Assembly: GCA_007125475.1 (NCBI GenBank)
Contig: SLDB01000164.1
Coordinates: 1-8,080 of the forward strand
Direction of reading: 5' to 3'
Source: Nitriliruptoraceae bacterium
Lineage (GTDB): Bacteria > Actinomycetota > Nitriliruptoria > Nitriliruptorales > Nitriliruptoraceae
DNA length: 8,080 nt
The notes beneath the pieces were generated by a model that saw only the letters and a list, made by a program, of their open reading frames with translations, was not told the DNA's origin and searched no databases. A program made the position numbers and the translations under genes. How positions within the stretch are numbered: position 1 is the stretch's first letter; each line of letters starts with the position of its first letter. Of this stretch, positions 1 through 5,945 are shown one piece after another.

Positions 1-77
1 CGCGTCTGCAGGCCGTCCTCCTCGATCAACGGCAGGCGCTTGCACGGGGTGAGGTGGTACACGGTGACGCGTGGCAC
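1..77 (-). CDS. N-terminus of an unidentified protein, running off the left edge
   Basis: Reading the minus strand from a GTG at 77 gives 25 open codons to the window edge, beginning VPRVTVYHLTPCKRLP and continuing LIEEDGLQT. I chose this start because GGAGG (minus strand, 88-84) lies 6 nt upstream of the GTG, and a TAGGCT -10 hexamer (115-110) precedes it. The pattern Y-H-L-T followed by a hydrophobic-P-x-I and a G-L is seen near the start of several small ADP-ribosyltransferase-fold families (DarT/DUF4433-like, RNA 2'-phosphotransferase-like and similar). With only 25 residues that is a hint, not an assignment. The gene is divergent from the GNAT gene and shares its 81-bp upstream region. 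Coding status is fairly well supported by the ribosome-binding site plus promoter; function is unknown. Confidence 0.55.
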   Translation of the reverse strand, partial: MPRVTVYHLTPCKRLPLIEEDGLQT

Positions 78-109
78 GCAGGCCCTCCACAGGTCCGGGG
101 CGGTGCACG

Positions 110-115
110 AGCCTA
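110..115 (-). promoter_or_regulatory. -10 hexamer of the left-edge gene
   Basis: TAGGCT on the minus strand matches the actinobacterial TANNNT consensus. Transcription would start near 103, giving a leader of about 26 nt that contains the GGAGG ribosome-binding site. No convincing -35 box is visible. Confidence 0.45.
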
Positions 116-123
116 CTCGCCCA

Positions 124-133
124 CACCGCGGTG
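124..133. promoter_or_regulatory. Palindrome between divergent promoters, candidate operator
   Basis: CACCGCGGTG is a perfect 10-bp palindrome lying between the minus-strand -10 (110-115) and the plus-strand -10 (146-151). Relative to the predicted GNAT start at 159 it covers about -35 to -26; for the other gene it lies upstream of the -10, in the spacer/-35 region. A dimeric regulator bound here could affect both genes. Short GC-rich palindromes also occur by chance at this base composition. Confidence 0.25.
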
Positions 134-145
134 CCACCCGGCCCG

Positions 146-151
146 TAGGCT
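146..151 (+). promoter_or_regulatory. -10 hexamer of a leaderless GNAT transcript
   Basis: TAGGCT ends exactly 7 nt before the GTG at 159, so the predicted transcription start coincides with the start codon. No Shine-Dalgarno sequence is visible, which fits leaderless translation. Confidence 0.5.
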
Positions 152-158
152 CACCGGC

Positions 159-1220
159 GTGCGCGACCACCACCGCTCCACTCCCCCGACGGTCACCGAC
201 GGGCCACCACCGCCGCCCGGCGTGCGGGTACGGCCGGCGGGGTGGGCCGACTTCGACGACGTCGTCTCGCTGTACGCCGACGCCGCACGCGCCAGGTACG
301 GGGTCACCGCACCACGCCGGGAGGATCTGCGTGTGCGCTGGCTCGCCCTCGACACCCTCGAGGACACCGTCCTGCTGCACACCACCGTGCGTACGCCGCC
401 GTCGGCGTACGCCGCGTTCGAGGTCATCCACGACCCCGACGACGGCGGCGTCGACGTGCACGTCGACGGTCAGGTGCATCCAGCGGCGACCGGTCGAGGG
501 CTGGCCTCGCACCTGCTGGCGATCGCGACGCGACGGGCCCACCTCGCCGCCGCACGCCACCACGCACCGGCGGCGGTGGTCACCACCACCCTCGTCGACG
601 GCGACGACGCCGCCCGACGCTGGTTCGCCGCACGCGGATTCACCCCGATCCGCCACTTCCTGGCGCTGCAACTGGACCTGCACGCCCCCCCGCCGGCGGC
701 GGTGTGGCCTGCGGGGGTGACCTGCCGCCCGTTCATCGCCGGCCTCGATGAACGGCGACTGTGGCGCGTGCACGCCGCGGCGTTCGCCGACCACCCCACG
801 TCGTGGCCGATGTCGTTCCCCGACTTCCTCCACGACCGGCTCGACACCACGACCAGGGCCGACTCCGGCCTCGTCCTGATCGCCGAGGACCGCGACGAAC
901 TGGTCGGGTTCGCGATCTGCCGGGCCGCCACCGGACCCGACATCGAGGACGGCCGGATCCGTGACCTCGGTGTCACCCCGGCGTGGCGGCGGCACGGCGT
1001 CGGGATGGCGCTGCTGCGCACGGCCTTCGCGGCGTTCCGCGAGCGGGGGCTCACCGGGGCCGCCCTCGACGTCGACGACGTCACCCTCGACGGTGCGGCG
1101 GCGCTCTACCGGCGCGCCGGGATGCGCGTGGTCCGACGCACCGACGTCTTCGCGCACGAGGTCACCACGACCGAGGTCACCACGACCGAGGTCACCGCCA
1201 CCGCACGCCGGCCCACGTGA
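159..1220 (+). CDS. Tandem-GNAT acetyltransferase, substrate unknown
   Basis: A 353-residue cytoplasmic protein with two GNAT folds in series, roughly residues 15-170 and 185-335. The C-terminal copy has a clean acetyl-CoA pyrophosphate-binding loop, R277-R-H-G280-V-G282 (RxxGxG), after a DLGV beta-strand, and the late motif AALYRRAGM. The N-terminal copy has T111-G-R-G114-L-A116, lacking the first Q/R, so it may be degenerate. The same two-domain layout occurs in mycothiol synthase MshD (about 315 residues), where the C-terminal domain is the active one. MshD is possible but unproven, and other tandem GNATs share this layout. The GTG at 159 is preferred over an upstream ATG at 54 because a -10 hexamer lies 7 nt upstream of it, the residues before it look non-coding, and the ATG at 54 lies inside the divergent gene. 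The C-terminus carries EVTTT repeats. The gene is convergent with serB. Confidence 0.85.
   Translation: MRDHHRSTPPTVTDGPPPPPGVRVRPAGWADFDDVVSLYADAARARYGVTAPRREDLRVRWLALDTLEDTVLLHTTVRTPPSAYAAFEVIHDPDDGGVDVHVDGQVHPAATGRGLASHLLAIATRRAHLAAARHHAPAAVVTTTLVDGDDAARRWFAARGFTPIRHFLALQLDLHAPPPAAVWPAGVTCRPFIAGLDERRLWRVHAAAFADHPTSWPMSFPDFLHDRLDTTTRADSGLVLIAEDRDELVGFAICRAATGPDIEDGRIRDLGVTPAWRRHGVGMALLRTAFAAFRERGLTGAALDVDDVTLDGAAALYRRAGMRVVRRTDVFAHEVTTTEVTTTEVTATARRPT
1158..1202 (+). repeat. 15-bp in-frame tandem repeat at the end of the GNAT gene
   Basis: The unit GAGGTCACCACGACC occurs at 1158-1172 and 1173-1187, followed by a diverged third copy at 1188-1202. It encodes EVTTT-EVTTT-EVTAT just before the C-terminal TARRPT. 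Because the unit is a multiple of three, slippage would change tail length without a frameshift. It lies beyond the catalytic fold, so it is probably a disordered tail. Confidence 0.8.
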
Positions 1221-1243
1221 CCGGCGGGCACCGACGACACCGC

Positions 1244-1270
1244 GGGACGGCCGAGGGTCAGTCCCGTCCC
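1244..1270. terminator. Possible shared terminator of the convergent GNAT and serB genes
   Basis: GGGACGG (1244-1250) can pair with CCGTCCC (1264-1270), a perfect 7-bp stem with a 13-nt loop. It spans the serB stop codon and lies just past the GNAT stop at 1220. There is no T-tract on either side and the loop is long, so this is only a weak candidate. Confidence 0.25.
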
Positions 1271-2463
1271 ACGTGCACGGGTGGGTCGGCGGCGTCAGCG
1301 GCCTCGACCTCGTCCCGACGGATCCCCAGCAGGAACAGCACCGCGTCCAGGTAGGGGACGGAGACGGCGGTGTCGGCCTGGTCACGGACCACCGGCTTGG
1401 CGTTGAAGGCGATCCCGAGCCCGGCTTCGGCGAGCATGTCCAGATCATTGGCGCCGTCGCCGACGGCCACGGTCTGCTCGAGCGGGATCCCCTCAGCGGC
1501 CGCCGTGCGTCGCAGCACGGCCGCCTTCCCGGCGCGGTCGACGATCTCGCCGACAAGCCGGCCGGTGATCACCCCGTCGACGATCTCGAGGTGGTTCGCG
1601 AACGCGTGGTCGATCCCGAGCTCCTCGGCGAGCCGATCGGTGACGACGTCGAAGCCGCCGGAGACGATCGCGACGGTGTAGCCGAGCCGCTTCAGCGTCC
1701 GCACGAACGTCCGGGCACCCGGGGTGAGCCGGATCTTCGCGCTGACATCGTCGAGGACCGAGGCGTCGGTCCCCGCCAGCCGTCCGACGCGTTCACGCAG
1801 CGAGTCCGCGAAGTCGATCTCGCCGGCCATCGCCCGGGCGGTGATCTCGGCGACCTCTCCGGCGCACCCGGCGTGCTCGGCGATGAGTTCGATCACCTCG
1901 TCCTGGATCAGCGTCGAATCGACGTCGAGGACCACCAGGCGCTTCGCGCGCCGTCCGAGGTTCTCGCGCTGGACGGCGACGTCGATGCGGTGATCCGCCG
2001 AGACCGCCACCAGCGCGGTCCGCATCTCGTCGGTGTCGCCGTCGACGACCGTGAACTCGTACGACGTGACCGGGGTGCGTGACAACCGGGTGATCCGGGC
2101 GATGTTCCCGGCGGCCTCGGCGATCGCCCCCGTCACCGCCGCGAGCGCGGCCGGGGAGAGCTCCTGGCCGATCACCGTCACCACCGAGCGCAGCCGCGGC
2201 CGCTGGCTGGTGGGCTCCTCGGCGACCTCGAACTCGACCTGGATCCCCCGCTCCCACCCGTGGAACAGCAGCTCCTTGAGGAGTGCGTCACCCCCACCGA
2301 GCCCCACCAGCAGGTCGAGGGTGAGCTGGCCGCCGACGACGACCTGTTCCATGTCGAGGAGTTCGGCACGGGCGTCGGCGACGACGGTGAGCAGCCCGGC
2401 GGTGATCCCCGGCCGATCCCGACCGGTGCACCGCACACGGATCGTCCGGGTGGGATCAGTCAT
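1258..2463 (-). CDS. serB: Phosphoserine phosphatase with tandem ACT domains
   Basis: SerB hydrolyses O-phospho-L-serine to serine, the last step of the phosphorylated serine pathway, in the cytoplasm. The 401-residue product has two N-terminal ACT domains (about 5-80 and 90-165) and a C-terminal HAD phosphatase domain. All HAD motifs are intact: D180-V-D182-S-T (nucleophile and acid/base aspartates), S268-G-G (phosphate binding), K313, and G-D336-G-A-N-D340 (Mg2+ ligands). Size and layout match mycobacterial SerB2 (about 409 residues), whose ACT domains bind serine and give feedback inhibition; the same control is inferred here. The ATG at 2463 follows a TACGCT -10 hexamer by 7 nt with no ribosome-binding site, so a leaderless mRNA is predicted. 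It is divergent from dapC across 41 bp and convergent with the GNAT gene. Confidence 0.96.
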   Translation of the reverse strand: MTDPTRTIRVRCTGRDRPGITAGLLTVVADARAELLDMEQVVVGGQLTLDLLVGLGGGDALLKELLFHGWERGIQVEFEVAEEPTSQRPRLRSVVTVIGQELSPAALAAVTGAIAEAAGNIARITRLSRTPVTSYEFTVVDGDTDEMRTALVAVSADHRIDVAVQRENLGRRAKRLVVLDVDSTLIQDEVIELIAEHAGCAGEVAEITARAMAGEIDFADSLRERVGRLAGTDASVLDDVSAKIRLTPGARTFVRTLKRLGYTVAIVSGGFDVVTDRLAEELGIDHAFANHLEIVDGVITGRLVGEIVDRAGKAAVLRRTAAAEGIPLEQTVAVGDGANDLDMLAEAGLGIAFNAKPVVRDQADTAVSVPYLDAVLFLLGIRRDEVEAADAADPPVHVGRD

Positions 2464-2470
2464 GCTGCCG

Positions 2471-2476
2471 AGCGTA
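2471..2476 (-). promoter_or_regulatory. -10 hexamer of a leaderless serB transcript
   Basis: TACGCT on the minus strand ends 7 nt before the serB ATG (2463-2461), placing the transcription start at the A of the start codon. Its -35 region would fall on the dapC -10 box (2492-2497). Confidence 0.55.
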
Positions 2477-2491
2477 GCCGCGCGGTTGGCC

Positions 2492-2497
2492 TAGGAT
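2492..2497 (+). promoter_or_regulatory. -10 hexamer of a leaderless dapC transcript
   Basis: TAGGAT ends 7 nt before the dapC ATG at 2505, with no Shine-Dalgarno sequence between them. Its -35 region would fall on the serB -10 box (2471-2476), so the two polymerase footprints overlap. Confidence 0.6.
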
Positions 2498-2504
2498 CCG
2501 CGGC

Positions 2505-3680
2505 ATGATCACGACGAACCCGATCCTCAACGAACTCGGTGGCAACCCGCTGGCGGGGATGCAGGACCTCGCCAACGAGCTGCGCGCCGAGGGAACGTCC
2601 CTGCACGACTTCGCGATCGGGGACCCGGACGAGCCGACGCCGCCGTTCATCCGCCGGGCGCTCGTCGACGACCTCGGCCCGGTGAGCCGGTACCCGACGG
2701 TCCTGGGCCGTCCGCAGCTCCGCGAGGCCGTCGCCGACTGGTTCGCGCACCGCCACGGGGTCCACCTCGACCCGGCCACACAGGTGCTGCCGACGGCCGG
2801 GAGCAAGGAGGCGGTATGCCACCTGCCGCTGGCGGTCCTCGACGCCTCCGGCGACCGCCGCCACGTGCTGTGGGGGGATCCCGGCTACCCGGTGTACGGC
2901 CGTGGCGCGGTCCTGGCCGGTGGGGTGTCCGACCCGGTCGTCCTCGACCACGAGGGCGGGTGGCTCCTCACGCTCGCCGATCTCGACGCCGAGCGCCTCG
3001 AGCGGGCCTGCATCGCGTGGGTGAACTACCCGCACAACCCGACCGGCGCCACCGCCGATCTCGGTTGGTACCGCGAACAACTCGCCGTCGCCCGCGAGTA
3101 CGACATCCTGCTGGCCTCCGACGAGTGCTACCAGGAGGTCTGGTTCGACGAACCGGCCCCCTCGGTGCTCGAGGCGTGCGACGGTGACTTCACCGGGGTC
3201 CTGGCCGTCGTCTCGCTATCGAAACGCTCCGGGATGACCGGGTACCGCTCCGGGGCCATGGCCGGTGACGCCGAGCTGATGCAGCGACTGCGATTCCTGC
3301 GCACCACCGTCGGCACGGCGTCGCAGGACTTCGTGCAGGCGGCGGCCGTCGCGGCGTGGCAGGACCAGGAGCACGTCGACGAACGACGGGCGGTGTTCGA
3401 CGCCAAGCGCCGGGTCGTGTTGCCGTTCCTCGACGAGGCTGGCCTGCAGGTCTCCGGTTCCCAGGCCACGTTCTACGTGTGGTTCCGCGCCCCCGGCGGC
3501 GACGACGCGGCGTACGCCAAGGCGCTGCTCGACGAACGGATCATCGTCTCCCCGGGAGGGGCGTTCGGTCCCGGTGGTCGCGGCTGGTGCCGTCTCGCCC
3601 TGGTCCCCACCGTCGAGGGCTGCCGTGCCGCGGTGCGGCGCTGGGGCGAGGCGATCGCCGCCGGACGCCTGCCGCGGTGA
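2505..3680 (+). CDS. dapC: Succinyldiaminopimelate aminotransferase (PLP, fold type I)
   Basis: The product most likely converts N-succinyl-2-amino-6-ketopimelate and glutamate to N-succinyl-LL-diaminopimelate and 2-oxoglutarate, between the DapD and DapE steps. The 391-residue protein is a class I/II aminotransferase with visible PLP contacts: N178 in NYPHNPTG, D206 and Y209 in SDECYQEVW, the Schiff-base lysine K240 in SLSKRS, the following GYRSG, and R363 for the substrate carboxylate. SLSKRS, SDECY and the length (mycobacterial DapC is about 397 residues) favour DapC over other aminotransferases. dapD and dapE lying just beyond the next gene supports this strongly. The start at 2505 is fixed by the -10 hexamer 7 nt upstream. 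It is convergent with popT over a 34-bp gap. The alternative is another family member acting on a different amino acid. Confidence 0.88.
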   Translation: MITTNPILNELGGNPLAGMQDLANELRAEGTSLHDFAIGDPDEPTPPFIRRALVDDLGPVSRYPTVLGRPQLREAVADWFAHRHGVHLDPATQVLPTAGSKEAVCHLPLAVLDASGDRRHVLWGDPGYPVYGRGAVLAGGVSDPVVLDHEGGWLLTLADLDAERLERACIAWVNYPHNPTGATADLGWYREQLAVAREYDILLASDECYQEVWFDEPAPSVLEACDGDFTGVLAVVSLSKRSGMTGYRSGAMAGDAELMQRLRFLRTTVGTASQDFVQAAAVAAWQDQEHVDERRAVFDAKRRVVLPFLDEAGLQVSGSQATFYVWFRAPGGDDAAYAKALLDERIIVSPGGAFGPGGRGWCRLALVPTVEGCRAAVRRWGEAIAAGRLPR

Positions 3681-3714
3681 CCCACCCGCCGGCCACGGGG
3701 TCGGTGCCGCACCG

Positions 3715-4728
3715 CTACGGGTCCTGGCGCGCCGCCGACCGCCGTGCTGCGAAGCGCTCGACGGCCCCTGCCGCCAGACCCAGGATCCACACCGTCGCGA
3801 ACGCCGCGAGGGCGAGCGCCGCCGCCAGCAGGGCCTCGACACCGGGTGGCGCGGCGAGCTCGGCGGATCCCAGACCCGCATCCGACGGCCACGGCCACAG
3901 CACCCGCACGCTCCCGGCCATCACCCCGATCAGCACCGCGATCACCACGTCGTGGGCCCGGGCCAACAGCCAGCTCAACGCCGTCGAGAACGCCGCCAAC
4001 CCGACCACGCATCCGGCGGCGACGACCCCGACCACGACCAGGTCACGCTCGGAGAGCGCACCGACGACCGCTGGGTAGACGCCGAGGACCAGCAGGAGGA
4101 ACGATCCCGACACCCCCGGCAGGATCCAGGCACACACGGCCACGGCCGCCGCCGCGAAGATCACGCCGAGCCCGGGGTCATCGAACCCCTCCGGGCGGAG
4201 CCCCAGGACGGCGAACGCCGCCACCGCGGTCACGACCACGAGCACGGCGTGCCTCGCCGAGGGGTGATGCAGGTGCCTCACGGCCACCAGCGCGGCACCC
4301 AGCACCAGCCCGAGGAACGTCGCCGAGACCTCGGCCGGGTAGTCCTCGATGAGGCGCTGCAGCGGCCGCGCGGCCGTGAACAGGGCCAGCAGCATCCCGG
4401 TCCCCAGCACGATGACGAACACCCAGTCGACGCTCAGCAGCGCCGCCGCGGCCGGGCGTACCCGCCCCCTCAACAGCAGGGCGAGGCCGTGGACCGCGGT
4501 GCGGACCGCGACGACGAGTCGCTCGTAGATCCCGGCGACCAGTGCCACCGTCCCACCGGAGAACCCCGGGACGACTTCGGCGACCCCCATCGCGAAACCG
4601 GTGAGCGAGACCCCGACCAGCGGTGCCGGCCGCCGGAGCGGTGCGGTGCCCGACCTCGGCAGCGTCGGCGGAGCCACCGGCGAGTCGTCGCGCGGCGCAC
4701 CGCGCGACGTCTCCCCGCCGTCTGTCAC
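3715..4728 (-). CDS. popT: DUF368 undecaprenyl-phosphate translocase
   Basis: DUF368 membrane proteins (PopT) return undecaprenyl phosphate, the lipid carrier of peptidoglycan and other envelope polymers, to the inner leaflet for reuse. The 337-residue product is strongly hydrophobic, with about eight or more membrane segments, and shows both family half-repeats: P54-G-F-S-G-G-T60 followed by GIYERL, and P204-G-V-S-G-S209 followed by LGVY. The first 35 residues are polar and proline-rich. The frame stays open far upstream, antisense to dapD, but codons above 4734 are not plausible membrane-protein sequence. GTG at 4728 (GGAGG 10 nt upstream) and GTG at 4734 (4 nt upstream) are both possible starts; I chose 4728. 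Placement between dapC and dapDE suggests a shared link to cell-wall synthesis. Function rests on family knowledge. Confidence 0.9.
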   Translation of the reverse strand: MTDGGETSRGAPRDDSPVAPPTLPRSGTAPLRRPAPLVGVSLTGFAMGVAEVVPGFSGGTVALVAGIYERLVVAVRTAVHGLALLLRGRVRPAAAALLSVDWVFVIVLGTGMLLALFTAARPLQRLIEDYPAEVSATFLGLVLGAALVAVRHLHHPSARHAVLVVVTAVAAFAVLGLRPEGFDDPGLGVIFAAAAVAVCAWILPGVSGSFLLLVLGVYPAVVGALSERDLVVVGVVAAGCVVGLAAFSTALSWLLARAHDVVIAVLIGVMAGSVRVLWPWPSDAGLGSAELAAPPGVEALLAAALALAAFATVWILGLAAGAVERFAARRSAARQDP

Positions 4729-4738
4729 GTCCACGTCG

Positions 4739-4743
4739 CCTCC
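4739..4743 (-). promoter_or_regulatory. Shine-Dalgarno site of popT
   Basis: GGAGG on the minus strand, within GGGGAGG. It is 10 nt from the GTG at 4728 and 4 nt from the GTG at 4734, and so limits the popT start to these two codons. The adjacent palindrome CCCCGCGGGG (4742-4751) could partly hide it in the mRNA. Confidence 0.6.
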
Positions 4744-4753
4744 CCGCGGGGGA

Positions 4754-4759
4754 ACGCTA
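4754..4759 (-). promoter_or_regulatory. -10 hexamer of popT
   Basis: TAGCGT on the minus strand fits TANNNT. With the 7-nt spacing seen elsewhere in the window, transcription starts near 4746, giving an 18-nt leader to the GTG at 4728 that contains the Shine-Dalgarno site. No clear -35 box. Confidence 0.45.
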
Positions 4760-4806
4760 CCGCGCCTCGGGCCGGGTCCGCACGCGGCGGGCCCCCCGGA
4801 CGTCGG

Positions 4807-4812
4807 TAGGAT
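4807..4812 (+). promoter_or_regulatory. -10 hexamer of the dapD-dapE-comB operon
   Basis: TAGGAT, identical to the dapC hexamer. A start near 4820 would leave a leader of about 90 nt before the dapD ATG. It is the only TANNNT match of this kind that I see in the gap on this strand. Confidence 0.5.
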
Positions 4813-4819
4813 CCCGCGG

Positions 4820-4908
4820 CGAGCGGCGGGCTGCACCTGCCCGGACACGGCCGCACGCACCCCGCCTCGGCCATACCCAGCCACACCCGGGAACGACAGG
4901 ACGCGACG
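4820..4908 (+). other. 5' leader of dapD, with a possible two-tier hairpin
   Basis: Within this predicted leader, CGGGC (4827-4831) can pair with GCCCG (4839-4843) around a 7-nt loop. GCGG (4823-4826) can then close on CCGC (4851-4854). The remaining 54 nt are C-rich and probably unstructured, ending in a modest AGGA site (4898-4901) 7 nt before the ATG. The leader is too short for a lysine riboswitch and I see no run of Lys codons that would suggest peptide attenuation. Whether it regulates anything is unknown. Confidence 0.3.
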
Positions 4909-5934
4909 ATGACCTCCTTCGCGGCGTTCGGCGTCGGCCTCGCCACACGCGGCGTCGACTCCGGCCGGATCCTCGACACCTGGTACCCCGTCGTCGGTGG
5001 CGCCGACGATCCACGGGCGGCGACGCTGGCCGCAGCCGTCGGGGGCGTCTCCGGTACCGCCACCCTCGCACTCCGCGACGTCGACGGCACCGACGACCAC
5101 CTCGCCGACGACGTCGCCCGCCTGGTCGGTGCCGAATCCGCCGACGCCATCACCGGGACCGAACGCTTCGCCGTCGCGACGTTCCTCGACGACCTCGACG
5201 ACGCCCCGGTCGACGCCCACGACGTCTACCTGCGACTCCACCTCCTCTCGCACCGGCTCGTCCGGCCCCACGGGGCGAACCTCGACGGGGCGTTCGGGTT
5301 GCTGACCAACGTGGTGTGGACCGAGCAGGGTCCGTGCGAGCCGGAGCGCGTCGACGAGGCCCGCCTCGCGCTCGCGGCCAGCGGTGGTCGCCTCCGCGTC
5401 ACCAGCGTCGACAAGTTCCCCCGGATGACCGACTACGTCACGCCCACGGGGGTACGGATCGCCGACGCCGACCGTGTCCGCCTCGGCGCGTACCTCGCCG
5501 CCGGCACGACGGTGATGCACGAGGGGTTCGTGAACTTCAACGCCGGCACCCTGGGGGCCTCGATGGTCGAGGGGCGGATCTCTGCCGGGGTCGTGGTCGG
5601 CGACGGCAGCGACCTGGGGGGGAGCGCGTCCATCATGGGGACGCTCTCCGGCGGCGGCACCGAGGTGATCTCCGTCGGGGAACGGTGTCTGATCGGGGCG
5701 AACGCCGGGATCGGGATCTCGCTGGGCGACGACTGCGTGGTCGAGGCCGGGCTGTACGTCACCGCCGGGACCAAGGTCACCCTCCCCGACGCCGAAACGG
5801 TGAAGGCCGGCGAGCTCTCCGGAGCCGACGGGCTGCTGTTCCGGCGGGACTCGCTGACGGGGCGCGTCACCGCCACGCCACGTGGTGAGGCGTCGTGGAC
5901 CGGGTTGAACGCGGCGTTGCACGCCAACGACTGA
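4909..5934 (+). CDS. dapD: Tetrahydrodipicolinate N-succinyltransferase, actinobacterial type
   Basis: DapD transfers succinyl from succinyl-CoA to tetrahydrodipicolinate, committing it to the succinylase route to diaminopimelate and lysine. The 341-residue product has an N-terminal domain (about 1-175) ending in VDKFPRMTDYV, then a left-handed beta-helix of hexapeptide repeats (about 180-310), with MHEGFVNFNAG around E205, VEGRISAGVVVGDGSD, IMGTLSGGG and LGDDCVVEAGLYV. This matches the mycobacterial-type family (about 317 residues) rather than the 274-residue E. coli enzyme. From memory, the mycobacterial catalytic pair Glu199/Gly222 corresponds to E221/G244 here, and both are present. The enzyme is expected to be a trimer. 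The ATG at 4909 has AGGA 7 nt upstream and its N-terminus aligns with the family. dapE follows after 11 nt. Confidence 0.97.
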   Translation: MTSFAAFGVGLATRGVDSGRILDTWYPVVGGADDPRAATLAAAVGGVSGTATLALRDVDGTDDHLADDVARLVGAESADAITGTERFAVATFLDDLDDAPVDAHDVYLRLHLLSHRLVRPHGANLDGAFGLLTNVVWTEQGPCEPERVDEARLALAASGGRLRVTSVDKFPRMTDYVTPTGVRIADADRVRLGAYLAAGTTVMHEGFVNFNAGTLGASMVEGRISAGVVVGDGSDLGGSASIMGTLSGGGTEVISVGERCLIGANAGIGISLGDDCVVEAGLYVTAGTKVTLPDAETVKAGELSGADGLLFRRDSLTGRVTATPRGEASWTGLNAALHAND

Positions 5935-5945
5935 ACGGAGACGTG

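Noticed and set aside
54..158. Upstream ATG extension of the GNAT protein
   Set aside because: It would overlap the divergent left-edge gene and cross a -10 hexamer, and its residues show no GNAT-like sequence. The GTG at 159 fits a leaderless start.
961..2082. 373-residue plus-strand open frame over the GNAT 3' end and serB
   Set aside because: It is out of frame with GNAT and antisense to serB, whose HAD and ACT motifs are intact; the composition is typical of a GC-rich shadow frame.
3702..3714. Small hairpin CGGTG/CACCG between the ends of dapC and popT
   Set aside because: A 5-bp stem with a 3-nt loop and no T-tract is too weak to call a terminator; the remaining 34-bp gap shows nothing else.
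4735..4908. Lysine riboswitch upstream of dapD
   Set aside because: The predicted leader is only about 90 nt, while lysine riboswitches are about 170 nt or more with several conserved helices. No matching core is visible.
4623..5888. 421-residue Arg/Pro-rich plus-strand frame over popT and dapD
   Set aside because: Its extreme Arg/Pro content is the +1 shadow of dapD. No real domain is visible.
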